Part shown: piece after piece, positions 11,806 through 23,900 of the stretch
Layout of the letters: each line of letters begins with the position of its first letter
Numbering within the stretch: the stretch's first letter is position 1
Origin: Plasmodium brasilianum
Taxonomy: Eukaryota > Apicomplexa > Aconoidasida > Haemosporida > Plasmodiidae
Direction: 5' to 3'
Assembly: GCF_023973825.1 (NCBI RefSeq)
Contig: NC_090120.1
Coordinates: forward strand, 645,001-709,000
Length of the DNA stretch: 64,000 nucleotides
Program-made: the position numbers and the translations under genes
Notes under the pieces: model-generated
The model's input: only the letters and a program-made list of their open reading frames with translations
What the model was told of the DNA's origin: nothing
The model's database searches: none

Positions 11806-12197
11806 GTTTAAAATTGAAGCAAGAGATTTGCATATACATATATATGTGCATATGTATGTGTATATGCGAGGGAGGGAAAATGACAGAACTTGAAGTTGTG
11901 GAATGTATATTCGTTAAGGTGAACATTTAAGAGGATTTATCTGAACAGTTAATGTTACAAATAAAAAGTTGGACAGAAAAAAATTTTTGTAAAATGGCAT
12001 AAAATAATATATAACAAAAGAAACAAAAATATATACAAAAAAAGTAAAAAATAAGAAAGCAAAAAACCAAACAAACCAAATTGAAAAATCAAATACTAGA
12101 GTGCAGTTATTTAAAAATATAATTTTTTTTTTTTTATTTTATGTTAAATGGTAGCTCTTCCACCTTTGTGTACTTCTTCATTTTTTTGGTGTATATT
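11806..12197. other. Short convergent spacer
   Basis: 392 bp between two convergent genes, A/T-rich with a poly(T) run near 12121-12135. It presumably carries both 3' UTRs. Nothing else is seen. Confidence 0.5.
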
Positions 12198-15100
12198 TTA
12201 GTACTCCGTTCCTACCATCAGCGTTTCATGAACACCCAGCACGTGGTTTATGTACCGCAAGGACAGAGCATCATGTTCCATTTCTACATTGTTTGATAAA
12301 TAATTTATTACATTCATGTAATTTTCATTTTTCAAAATATAGAACTTTTTTTTTTTTAAAATTAAATGAATCATATGAAATACTAATTTGAAACTAGCTC
12401 TTCGTACAAGAAAATTTTTATTTCTAATGAAAAAGTTTCCTATGGAAAACCCATCATTCAAGATATCGTCTACTTGTAAATACGAATTACATGAACAATT
12501 GAAAAACAAAGTGTAGGATGAAATTAAAAATAAAGTTAACGAGGAGTCATTTGAATAGTATTTTCTTAATCTGTATTCATCATAATCTATATTTGTCATT
12601 TCCTTTTTTATGGTAAGACAGAACAATTTTGCGTATACATCACTAAAGAAGTTACTGCACAAATTTAAGAAAATTTGTGCTTTCTTTTTATTAGTATAAT
12701 TGTAATTCCTAGACTGCAAGTTTTTCGTATTAGTAATACCTTTTTTTACCATTTTATAATTTTTCTTTATTTTCTCAACTTCATACTGTTTTTCCGATGA
12801 AAAGGAGCTATTCTCATGTTTAGTATAATAACATGAATTACCTCCTTCGTCATCCGAAAAATTTGTAGTTGAACAGTTTTGTTTCATTTCTTGACATGCA
12901 TTTTCTTCCCTTTTATTATTATCCTCATAAAGACCACGGAGTGATATGGTCGTATCACCATCATCATTACTTGCGTAATTATTTATTTTTTTTGTAAAAT
13001 CATCAAATAAGTTGTAACAGTTTTCTGAGAAATTCAAAAAATTGTATTCCCCTTCACCATTCGATTTGTCATTGTATTGATCATTTGCGTCTTCTTTTGA
13101 TTTGTCCCTTTCCTTCACTTGATCCTCTGCGTCTACTTGTACTTGGTGTTGCAGGATCTTTCTATTTTTCATCATGCTAGTAGATGTCCCCAAATTTCTA
13201 GCAAAATTTTGCACACATTCAAATATCGAGTGCATTCTGAAACTGTTTGATAGGAAAAGGGCGGATAGCTGAAGCGCCAATAACATAAGCATTTTTTGGT
13301 CGCTGGAATACATATTTGAGTAAATATTTTTAAAAACAAAATTGCTTATCTGTACTGGTATATTAATACTTAATAAAACCATATCAAATAATTTGATTGC
13401 TATAAAAGAAATTTTGTCTTTATTTATCATACAACTATTATTATTTAATGATAAAAGAATTTCAAATAATTCTACACCAATGTACGATAATATATCTCCT
13501 TGCTTAATTAACCTTGGTAATAATACTACCACTTGACATATTCGAAAATTTTCTTCTTCATAGCTTTCTTTCTTTTCATTTAATTTTAAAATGTCATAAT
13601 TCTTTTCATCTATGTTTCTTTCAATATAACTAGCTCTATTTTTTAGTCTCTCTAAGCATTCAAATAAATCTTCTGACGGGTCTACATACATGTACCTGTT
13701 ACTTTCTATATTTAAATAAAATTCATTTTCTTGTTCTAATTGAACTAAAAATTCTTTTTCTTCCAAATCGTATAGTTCATTGTCTATAACATATTTTGCA
13801 TTCTTTATCATCATATCGTTTTCATTTCTTTTCCTTTTTTCTTTTGTGCGGTATTTTTTCAGAGATGTGCTACCCGGGCCCTTATTTCGTGTTCTATCGT
13901 AGCTTGCTTTTGCTTCCTCATCGCTTCCATTTGATCCATTATCACCTCCATTTGCTTCCCCAATGCTCTCTTTCGTCTGATCTTCAGACCGACAAGGTGA
14001 TAATTCATTTTCCTCTAGTTCCTCATCGTCTGTCCCCTCTCCCCTTTTATACATTGTCGTAAAATATTCGCTCAAAATATGGTTCTTTTCTACTAATTCA
14101 TTCCTGTACGAGTTCCCTGGACCAACAACCATTGGCAAAATATTTATACTTTTTTTAAAATAATTTCCCTTAATTTTACATCTCCTCATTACATTGTTCA
14201 TTCGAAGTAAATCTTGTAAATATGAAAAATGATTCTGTTTAATAACCTTAAAGTGTCTAATTTTCTTGGGTAAGCATTGTATTGGCTGTTCCAAATTTGG
14301 GAATAGGTACTTTTCATCATCAGTACTGTTTTCAGAACGGTCAGATGTGTTAATTTTATTTTTAACTTTTTTTTTTCCTTCAAAACTAATTTTTTCTTCT
14401 TCTTTTTTAAGTGACTGATTGTCAACGTAATGCTTAAAATAGTGAGCTATAACTTGTCCACAGTATAAAGACAGCTCATCATTACAGTTAAACAAACAGT
14501 GTATAATATATGTAACGCTCTCGAATATCTTTACATTATACCTATTCATTTTATATATATATAATTCCCTCTCTGACAAAATGTCAAATATGTACAAGTT
14601 TTGTGCTATCTTTTTATTTATTTTTCTAATGTGTACACTAAATATGTACAATAGTTTACTCAATATAATAGAAATAAAGATTTGTTTTTCATTTTCTTGT
14701 ATATCATTTGTGAATTGATCTAATGTATGAAAAAGCATTTCTCGTAAAAAATTTATGGCCACTACTTCTATTCCGCATTCGTCTAGCGTGTTTGCAGCTT
14801 TTTCACTTTCACCTACTACCCCTTCACTCCTCTCCATATCCTCAAGTGCCTCTGCGTAGCTTCTTTTTTCATTCATCACTTCAATAGAATCAATTATTTT
14901 CTTCTTTTTCCATTTAAAATTTTTAAACAAAATAGAGTGAAACGATTTTCGACTAAACAATTGGCTCACTACCTCAACTAGAGAAATGGCAAAAGAGAGT
15001 GGTAAACAGCTCTTTGAAAACACATTAAAAAATTTTTCCAAAAAAAAAAAATTCCATCCATATAAAAAATTAATATTAATAAGAACAATTAACATATAAT

Positions 15101-16832
15101 TAACATGTTCATTATATAGGCATAAGGATATCTTCTCCTTTTCTTCAAAAAATTTTATAAAAGGACATATATTTTTCATTAAACATGATAGAAGTGTTTT
15201 TCCTTCATGTGTCTCACTACAATACAAGTGCAGATAATAAAATATGTTTTCAATAACGTAATTTATGTTGCACAGTGCATCTGTTTTTGCTTTTTCCTTG
15301 TTAAAGAAATTTTCGTTCAAGCAAGTGGTATGAGCTTCGTTCGATGTGATGTCGTAGTCCGATGTGACCCTATTATTCAATGTTATTAATTGCCTCATTT
15401 TGCTATCTAACTTCTCCTTCTTCGAACACTCCACATGATTTTCACTCGTCAAAAGTACATAGAGCAATGTTTGGCAAAAATAATCCCGTAGGTCTATATT
15501 TATAATTTTTTTCGTAAAATAAACAATTTTTTCATAATTTACTCGACCTTCTTTTATATTTAACCAACTAAAGATGCACTCCTCAACGGCGTTTTTGTAA
15601 AAATTCTTGTCATTTAATTCATGTGGTATTATGTAATTATAAATTTGTAATTTTCTTTTTTCGTCGTCTTTTTTTAATCCTTTCGTTATGCACTTAAATA
15701 GTAAATGCGGGAAAACAAAATAAGCTTTCGTTACTTTACTAACATCTTCATAATATTTTTCCATTGTTTTGTGAAAATTGTCATGTACTACAATAGCATT
15801 CTTACTATCCTTCTCATCATGTTTTAGCTTTTTATCACATACCCCTCTATCACTACTTATCCCTCTATCACTACTTATCCCTTTATCACTACTTATCCCT
15901 TTATCACTACTTATCCCTTTATCACTACTTATCCCTTTATCACTACTTACCCCTTTATCACTACTTACCCCTTTATCACTACTTACCCCTTTATCACTAC
16001 TTACCCCTTTATCACTCCGCTCTTTTGAAGAGTCATTGTCCTCATACGTATCGCTCAATGAGCTGTTTTTTAGAAAATATTTCCTTAAAATGTTTTTATC
16101 TACGTATATGAACTTCATCAAGTCAAGAATAAAAGCCCAATTTTCAATAGATATATGATCATCCTCTAAAATCATTGAATGCATAATTTTGTTAAGTCCT
16201 GCTATAATCCATTCGCTCAAGTATACTCCATAAAAGGGGGTGTTTCTTTTCCTTCTATACGGAGCAACTTCTCTATCTTTCTCATTTGCTTCAGTGTGGC
16301 TATTATCATTCGTTTTAGAGCAAATGTTCTCTTTCTCTAATTCCTTTATCACTCTTTCATTTCGTCTACTTATGAAAAAGGGTATGAACCACACATATAT
16401 AAAGTAGTACCTCCTTACTTTTTTTACATTTTCAATTTTTAAAATTCCCTTCAATATAGCAGAAATAAGATTAGATAAAACAAAGAAACATTCATTAATT
16501 AATATGTACTTGTTCCTCTGCAGCTGTCTTAATGCTTCCTTATATCTTTTTTTTCTTTTTAGTCTTACTATTTCAAAGCTCACAGGAATATGAGCTACGA
16601 AAAAATTATTCAACAAATTTTCTATATCATGGTGGGCCTTATCCTTTATCATTTCTTCTAAGCGTATGCCCATGTTGTTGCTCCTACTAAAATTGCTATA
16701 AGTATGCAGTTCGCTCTGTGCAGTATGCATTATGCGCTTTGCTCCTTTATTGTTTATTTTTCCACTGTTCACGTTTAACTCTTCCGCTTCCGCTTTCTCT
16801 CTTTTTTTTTTTTTTTTTTGAAATTTACTCAT
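12198..16832 (-). CDS. TEL2/TELO2-like protein
   Basis: This is a 1544-residue protein starting at the ATG at 16832 (MSKFQKKKKKREKAE); the frame extends upstream without a better start. It is helical throughout. A pure repeat at about residues 270-330 encodes SSDKG units. YLQDLLRMNN (about residue 865) and the block from LPRLIKQGDILSY through VELFEILLSLNNNSCMIN to QISNFVFKNIYS match, by eye, the order of motifs in the C-terminal TEL2 domain (a YxxDCLexL motif, then paired helices). The last 150 residues (SSLTLFLISSYTLFFN, then FLVRRASFKLVFHMI) resemble the TELO2 tail that ends in a VRxA helix. TEL2 with TTI1/TTI2 stabilises PI3K-like kinases through Hsp90 and R2TP. Large charged insertions make it longer than the usual ~800-850 residues. 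An unrelated HEAT-repeat protein is the alternative. Confidence 0.6.
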   Translation of the reverse strand: MSKFQKKKKKREKAEAEELNVNSGKINNKGAKRIMHTAQSELHTYSNFSRSNNMGIRLEEMIKDKAHHDIENLLNNFFVAHIPVSFEIVRLKRKKRYKEALRQLQRNKYILINECFFVLSNLISAILKGILKIENVKKVRRYYFIYVWFIPFFISRRNERVIKELEKENICSKTNDNSHTEANEKDREVAPYRRKRNTPFYGVYLSEWIIAGLNKIMHSMILEDDHISIENWAFILDLMKFIYVDKNILRKYFLKNSSLSDTYEDNDSSKERSDKGVSSDKGVSSDKGVSSDKGVSSDKGISSDKGISSDKGISSDKGISSDRGISSDRGVCDKKLKHDEKDSKNAIVVHDNFHKTMEKYYEDVSKVTKAYFVFPHLLFKCITKGLKKDDEKRKLQIYNYIIPHELNDKNFYKNAVEECIFSWLNIKEGRVNYEKIVYFTKKIINIDLRDYFCQTLLYVLLTSENHVECSKKEKLDSKMRQLITLNNRVTSDYDITSNEAHTTCLNENFFNKEKAKTDALCNINYVIENIFYYLHLYCSETHEGKTLLSCLMKNICPFIKFFEEKEKISLCLYNEHVNYMLIVLININFLYGWNFFFLEKFFNVFSKSCLPLSFAISLVEVVSQLFSRKSFHSILFKNFKWKKKKIIDSIEVMNEKRSYAEALEDMERSEGVVGESEKAANTLDECGIEVVAINFLREMLFHTLDQFTNDIQENEKQIFISIILSKLLYIFSVHIRKINKKIAQNLYIFDILSERELYIYKMNRYNVKIFESVTYIIHCLFNCNDELSLYCGQVIAHYFKHYVDNQSLKKEEEKISFEGKKKVKNKINTSDRSENSTDDEKYLFPNLEQPIQCLPKKIRHFKVIKQNHFSYLQDLLRMNNVMRRCKIKGNYFKKSINILPMVVGPGNSYRNELVEKNHILSEYFTTMYKRGEGTDDEELEENELSPCRSEDQTKESIGEANGGDNGSNGSDEEAKASYDRTRNKGPGSTSLKKYRTKEKRKRNENDMMIKNAKYVIDNELYDLEEKEFLVQLEQENEFYLNIESNRYMYVDPSEDLFECLERLKNRASYIERNIDEKNYDILKLNEKKESYEEENFRICQVVVLLPRLIKQGDILSYIGVELFEILLSLNNNSCMINKDKISFIAIKLFDMVLLSINIPVQISNFVFKNIYSNMYSSDQKMLMLLALQLSALFLSNSFRMHSIFECVQNFARNLGTSTSMMKNRKILQHQVQVDAEDQVKERDKSKEDANDQYNDKSNGEGEYNFLNFSENCYNLFDDFTKKINNYASNDDGDTTISLRGLYEDNNKREENACQEMKQNCSTTNFSDDEGGNSCYYTKHENSSFSSEKQYEVEKIKKNYKMVKKGITNTKNLQSRNYNYTNKKKAQIFLNLCSNFFSDVYAKLFCLTIKKEMTNIDYDEYRLRKYYSNDSSLTLFLISSYTLFFNCSCNSYLQVDDILNDGFSIGNFFIRNKNFLVRRASFKLVFHMIHLILKKKKFYILKNENYMNVINYLSNNVEMEHDALSLRYINHVLGVHETLMVGTEY
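15840..16018 (-). repeat. 15-bp in-frame repeat (SSDKG)
   Basis: About twelve copies of a 15-bp unit (plus strand CCCTTTATCACTACTTA phase) encoding Ser-Ser-Asp-Lys-Gly, with Val/Ile and Arg variants, inside the TEL2-like gene. It is a hydrophilic insertion between helical segments. Confidence 0.9.
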
Positions 16833-17434
16833 GTGAGTATCTAGTCGCCATTCAGTGCAGCATACATGGGCGGTTATACCAAAGGAACGGGATATTTTCA
16901 AGATCGAGGGAAGCGTACACATATATATATATAAACATACGCGCACGAACAAATACATATAGAGCTACGGATACGTAATCGATTTTTAAAAATTGTCGGC
17001 TTCTTCAAAGAATAAACTAATCAGGGAAGTGAATCATACCAAGAATTAGAAAGCAGATTGGAAAAAAAAAAAAAAAAAAAGATGAAAAAGGAGAAAAAGA
17101 AGAAAAAGAAGAAAAAGAAGGTTTATTCCTCACCATTTCAAGTATTATCATTACTATCTTACCAGCGTGATTTACTTTTATTTCTACTTTTATTTTACAT
17201 TATTTTTTTACTTTGAATTTTTGGTAAAGGAAGATCCCCATTTCTGTAGAAGCAGCTGCACGCTGAACTTGATACCTTTAACATGAACATTTATAAAAAT
17301 TAATTATACAAATAATTTTAATAGTTATATAGATAGTTTTATTTGAGTAGTGAAACAAAAATTTGGGGGATATTTGTATCCATTTTGATGCACATTTTCG
17401 TATATTATATATAAGAAAAAAGAAAAAAGAAAGA

Positions 17435-17570
17435 GCAAAAAAAAAAAGCAAAAAAAAAGAGCAAAAAATAAAAGAGCAAAAAATAAAAGAGCAAAAAATA
17501 AAAGAGCAAAAAAAAAAAAGAGCAAAATATAAAAATAGCAAAAAGAAAGAGCAAAAAAAAAAGAGCAAAA
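17435..17570. repeat. AGCAAAAAATAAA-type A-rich repeat
   Basis: Tandem copies of an A-rich unit (AGCAAAAAATAAAAG and shorter variants) of about 15-16 bp. It is strongly strand-asymmetric (purines on the plus strand), and every frame is a simple Lys/Gln or Phe/Leu polymer. Confidence 0.75.
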
Positions 17571-18964
17571 ACGAAAAAAGAAATAAGAAACATTTATGTG
17601 CTTTGCTTTTTTTCAAAAGCGTAAAAACTTGTTACCGAACAAAATATTTAATGAACGAATTTATGCATAAATACTCGCATATATGAAGGAGGCAATAACA
17701 ACGCATTATTTCTTATTTTCAAATGCGTTTAATTTGGACAGCTTGAAGTTAACTCTCAAATGGACGTTATTTATTCGCTGTTTTTTGTTTTTGTTTTCCT
17801 TTTTTTTTGTTTGTATTTTTATTTTCTTTTGCTCTTGTTCTTGTTCTTGATTTCACTTAAATTACAAAATTTATCGCTGCTTGCATCAGCGCTTGAATTT
17901 GATACGAAATGGTATGAACTTTTTTTTTTTTTTTTTTTTCCATAAAAATGTAAGAATACATATTTGATGAGCAGAGGAAAAATTGCCATAATTATATGTA
18001 CTTTATTTTATTATGTAAAAGTAAAAATGCAAACATATGCTAAGTTATAATATTCATTCCTATGAACTAATAGCTATCTTAATGAAGAGGCAAATAATTG
18101 CAAGAAGAGTCATATATATGTAGTTATTTACATATATGCATATATGGTAATAATCTACGTGCGGATCTACAAATGTGCTATGTTTTTCATAATTCACAAG
18201 TTAAGATTAATAATCCCCTCTTCACCCAATTACAACTTCGTTAAAAGCATAAGAAAAGGAAAATAAAAAAAAAAAAAATTTATTTTTCCACAAAGATTAT
18301 TATCTGTGTAAGTAGTAACAACTACTACTGCTTACGGGTAAGGAATGTTTCGTACAAGGGGATAATACGACCATATGATAACTCTACTACGAAAATACCA
18401 TTTTATAGGAAGCACTTGTAACTATTATTCGTTTTTGTGTATAGGCATATATACGTGTAGTTTATATATCCACACAAACCATTTAACTATATGCATGTAT
18501 TAGCTAAGTAGCAAGTGTCTTTTCTACACATACTATATTACTAAGTTTCTTTTTTACTATATTTTTTTATTTCGGTATGTACCACATGTACTCCTTATTT
18601 AACCATGTTAAATATAGATCATACCTTCTATAGCATGAAACATATATAAAATAAATAATGTTTATGCTCAAAATAGGGTCATTTGAATTTGCCCTTTTCG
18701 ACTTTATTCATTTTCTCTCCCTCTAATAGAGTACATTCATAATTAGAACAAAGTAAAAGAAGCAAAATAAAAAAAAAAATATATGACTCGTATTTGTGAC
18801 TGCTTAATGCTTTTTGCAAGTATGGGCAAGGAATAAAAAAAAAAAAAAAAAAAAATTCTCAAAAAATTTTATTTCATTTGTGTGCAAAAAGTGCATAAAA
18901 TGGAAAAAAAATAAAAATAAAATAATTATACATTTAAACGTATAAATGCACAAATAAATTGATA

Positions 18965-19095
18965 ATATACAAATGAATAAACGGATGAATAAACCGATGA
19001 ATAAACCGATGAATAAACAGATGAACAAACAGATGAATAAACGGATGAATAAACAGATGAATAAACAGATGAATAAACGGATGAATAAATGAACG
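18965..19095. repeat. 12-bp minisatellite ATGAATAAACGG
   Basis: About eleven tandem copies of a 12-bp unit ATGAATAAACGG/CAG/CCG in the spacer between the TEL2-like and TBC genes. The minus-strand frame (Leu-Phe-Ile-Cys) is a by-product. Confidence 0.85.
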
Positions 19096-19309
19096 AACGA
19101 GCGAGCGAATGAATAAATTAATCTTAAAGTGTTATTCTTATAAAAAAGAAAACTATATGAAATTACATTCAAACATACAAGAAAAAAAAAAAAAAAAAGC
19201 CAGTTCTGTTCTTCATACAAGAGGTACTACGTATGCTTATCCATACAGTACGAATTTGTAATTGAGCTAAAAAAACAAAAAAAAAAAAAAAAAAATACTA
19301 AAATGAATA

Positions 19310-19450
19310 ATAAAAAAGGAGTAACAAAAAAGGAGTAACAAAAAAGGAGTAACAAAAAAGGAGTAACAAAAAAGGAGTAACAAAAAAGGAGTAACAAAAA
19401 AGGAGTAATGAAAAAGGAATAACGAAAAAGGAATAACAAAAAAGGAATAG
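19310..19450. repeat. 14-bp minisatellite GGAGTAACAAAAAA
   Basis: About eight tandem copies of GGAGTAACAAAAAA, degrading to GGAATAACGAAAAA at the right end. It is purine-rich on the plus strand and non-coding. Confidence 0.85.
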
Positions 19451-20696
19451 CGATAAAAGAATAAAAAAATTTGAAAAAAAAAAAAAAAATGAATGTAAAA
19501 ATATGCAAAGGATGCAATATAAAAGCCTGGAGGCGAAAAATAAAAAAACATCAAACGGTTTTGTTATACATATAAAAACTTTCTAAATAATGGGGAAAAT
19601 GTGTACAATTTTGTGTATAAATACGTAACTACGTATGAATATATGTTTGATCAATTATTATGATTTACTTAATTTTATTTTTTTTTTTACGTAAATTCTC
19701 TTTTCACACTTTTAAATATGTACAATGAGCTTGGAGGGAAATTCAAGTTCAAAGAGTACATATGATATAGTGAAAGATATACATATATGCATACAATATA
19801 AATACATATTTTTATGATTGATTTTATGTATTCATATTTATGTACATATATGCAAATATACGCATTTGATAAAACTTTTTTTTTGTAAGTTCAGATTTTT
19901 TTTTTTCACTACAAAATTAAATAAAATTTATGCTATATCAAATATTTTAGCAAATCTATTTTTTTATAAATGAAAAATTTTAGAAAAGAATAAAGAAAAA
20001 AAGGTGGAACAACAAAGATTAAAAAGGGAAAAAAATAAAAGATAATATATAAAAACGAAAGGAAAAAATAGAAAATAAAAAAAGGGAAAAATTAAAAGAT
20101 AATATAAAAACGAAAGGAAAAAATAATAGATATAAGAGGAAAGGAAAAAATTAAAGATATAAAAGAAAAAAAAAATGTAAAACAGGTAATAATATATATA
20201 GAGGGAGTACTTTCTCAACTTTATAAATGCCTTAGAATGTACCAATTATTTAAGTGAAATTTTCTTTTTTTTTTTTTTACAAACATTTTTTTAACTTAAT
20301 AACAGTAAAAATAAAAAAATAAAAAAATAAAAAAAGTAAATTACAAAAATAAATAATAATAGTAACATTCGCAGTAGCGTTAGTAATAACACTCGTAGTA
20401 ACGATAATAATAAATGTAATAATAACTGTAACAGTAGCGGTAATAATATCTTTAGCAGTAACGCTGTAGTAACAGTAAACTTTATTAATAATGAGAAACA
20501 GTATAAAAACAGTGATAGATTCCAATGTGAATAAGAATAAAAGGTAGTTGTAATAACATTGTGATAACGAAAGTGATACTTTTTGTTTTTCTTTTTTCTT
20601 TTTTTTTTGTAAATAAAATAGTAAGAGCTTATCTCTTCATTTGTTGAAAATGTCCCATACATAAACACAAGTGTGTAGGGACGCTCATATATATAT

Positions 20697-20743
<47 letters not shown>

Positions 20744-20928
20744 TACATATGTACATTTGTACGCGAGAGTACATGTACGGAATGCACATACACGTACATG
20801 TATTGGTGTACACATGTTTCTGCCGTGTACCCACGGAAACGATCCCAACTAAGTAATACTTCTTTGATTTGATGAAGACCACTTTTAATAGTTTAGCTTT
20901 TGTATATAATTCGTCATCGATATAAAAT

Positions 20929-23900
20929 ATGGATGAACCGAATTTGGTTAATGTACATTACATTAATAAGAATGTAAAAGCGAAAAATGAAAAAAGCGGA
21001 ATGATTAACATTAAGCGAGAACAAAGTAAAACAATATCAGAAAATAAGTATGAAGGAAGAGCAGGAGGAGGGAGCAAAAAAGAGCAATATGGAGGTATAA
21101 AGGAAAATGAATTAAATAGTGGACGAAATAGCGACGGAACAAAGGTACAAAAAGCAAAGACTGAGTTTTTCAATACGAATAAGAAAATGGGAACAGATAA
21201 TAAAGAGGATATAAACGCAAGTATAAAGAAACTCAATAAAAATATTTATTTAAATGTAATTGGAAGTAATGATTATGCTAACATGTACATGGATGGGGTA
21301 AGTAAGAAAGAAAAGGTTAAAGGGTACATAAAAGGGTATACTATAACGGATGATAGAGCTTATGCTGAGGGTAATTCCAGAGCAGACTCCTTAACAGATT
21401 CCACAGCTTGTGTTAAAGTAGGAGTCAAAGCAGAAAGCAGAATGGATTATTGTAGAGAAAATAATGATAGACAGAATGTTCTGCAAGGGGAAGAAGCGAA
21501 GAGTCAACGGAAGAAGGAATTTTCTTCCGAATGGTTTAAGGGGAAAAGTTTTAAGAAAAAAGAGCTAAATGAGATGAAAAAAAAAAAAAAAAAAAAAAAA
21601 AGCAATGAAGATGATGACGATGATAAGTATAATGGTGGTAATAATCGAAGTAGTGGTAATAATCGAAGTAGTGGTAATAATCGAAGCAGTGGTAATAATC
21701 GAAGCAGTGGTAATAATCGAAGCAGTGGTAATAATCGAAGCAGTGGTAATAATCGAAGCAGTGGTAATAATCGAAGTAGTGGTAATAATCGAAGCAGTGG
21801 TAATAATCGAAGCAGTGGTAATAATCGAAGCAGTGGTAATAATGATAACAATGGAAACTATGATAACAGTGACAGCTTCTCTCCCAGAGGAAACAACAAC
21901 TACTCAACTAGCGTGGACATAGAAGAGGAGTGCAAATTTATGGAGGACTGGGAAGTTACGCAGAGGAAAATATATGATCCCACAATAGGATTACGTAAGC
22001 ATTATACCAATGAGTTATTATCTTGTGGGGAAAAAAATAATATAAGTATATTAGAAAAATGGTCATCCATGATTAATAGAGATATAAACTGGTTTATTAA
22101 GACACATAGAACAACATATCTAAGAAGAGTAAAAAGGGGTATTCCTCAAAAATATCGATGGAAAATATGGTTTCAGATAACTAATAGTAAAATTTTATTA
22201 AATAAATTTCAAAAAAAATATTATTATATGTCAAAGAAGAAATCGAATTATACAAATTTAATATTAATAGATATTTCAAGGACTTTTCCTGAACTGTTAA
22301 TATTTGATAAATATGCACAACAACAGTTATTCAGAATATTAAATGCATATTCAAATTATGAACCATCAGTTGGATATTGTCAAGGGATGAACTTTTTAGT
22401 AGGTCTTCTTTTAATAGTAAGTAATTTTAACGAATTAGAGACTTTCTGTGTCTTAGTTAGTTTAATGGAAAATTATCATTTGAAAAATTTCTATAAAGAA
22501 AAGTTTCCTCTACTAAATCGATTTATATATGTATTTGAGAAAATGTTAGTCTGTGAAATACCTGATTTAGTTGAACATTTTAATAGTGAAGAGGTTTATC
22601 CACCAGTATATTTACATCAGTGGTTACTCACCTTATTTATAGCTAGCTTACCTATTAAAAGTGTAATAGTTATATGGGATTATTTGTTTAGTACTAGTAT
22701 AAAAATGATACTAATTATTTCAGTTGCTCTATTGAAAATATTGAAAAGCTATTTAATGAAACATAAATTTGAAAAAATTTTAAAATTGCTTAAATCTTTG
22801 AAATATAATGAGAGTAATGATGATATTTTAATAGCAAAACTTCTCATCAAGAAGTCTGAATCGGTTATACTAAACAATGAAATTACTTTCCTTTTTGACA
22901 ACATCGAACGGGAGGATATCCCCTTTGACGGGCAGTACAAATTTGTTATAGATGATATCACTACTTGCCACTTCAACCACGTAGTCGAGCAAGTCAATGG
23001 CAGTGGAGGAAGTGCGAACAATTTAGGAAGTGGTAATAACTGTGGAAGTGGAAAAAACGATAGAAGCGAAAACAATAATAGTTCCATTAATAGTGGCAAG
23101 AAAGAAGAAATGGGGAATTTCTCTAAAGCTACCAAGGAGCGGAACTTGGTAGACCTGGACGGAGTGCCTTTGCTGAACTTTTTTTCGAATAATGTTCTTA
23201 AAAAAAAAAGAAACAAAGAAGATTTAGGAAAAGAAGGAGGAAAGGTAGACAAGCAGGAGGGAGATGAGAAGGAGGAGAAGGAGTTAAGACAAACGCACAC
23301 TTATCAACATAAAGGTTCAGAGGAGACCCAGAATGGAAGAAATTATAATAATGTAAATGCCTTTTATTATAAAATTTTATGTAATCATGAAAAAAATGTA
23401 AAGAATGAGAATACAACACCAACTAGCCAAAATAGTAGTAATGAATCTGGTAATGTGTTTTTCATTAATTCTTCTAACGATATGAACAGTAGTGATATGG
23501 CTAATTTGTGTGAAGAGACTACTACGAATAAAGTGGGAACAGGTAATGCACATTACCAGGATGCCACTAGTCGCTGTGAAAAGCATAGAAACAGTAATAA
23601 TAATAATAATAATAATAATTCTAGCAATAAAAAGCTGTTTAAAAATAAAGAGTTCAACTCCTTACCTTTAAAGGAATCTCTTTCTTCCAAAGATCATCCT
23701 AGGTTTAACAGGGATACCAGTGGTTACGATAAGCACATGGAAAATTACAACAAATGTTATAGTAACAGTGAAGGAGAACGGAATAACGCTCCTGAACATA
23801 AGGAGGATGATGAAGTTAAAAAGAATAATAATGATTGTAGTATAAGAAAGGGGAAAAAGAAAAATTTGGCGCTTGATCAGATTTATTCCAAGTCCTTCAA

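Larger units (their letters stand above)
16833..20928. other. Long divergent intergenic region
   Basis: 4.1 kb between the divergent TEL2-like and TBC genes. It contains GAAAAA-rich sequence (17060-17120), a 15-16-bp A-rich repeat (17435-17570), a 12-bp repeat (18965-19095), a 14-bp repeat (19310-19440), A-rich repeats (19980-20180), a GTAATAATA-rich stretch (20340-20480), and a long (TA)n at about 20702-20741. I see no gene; the open frames are products of these repeats. Confidence 0.5.
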
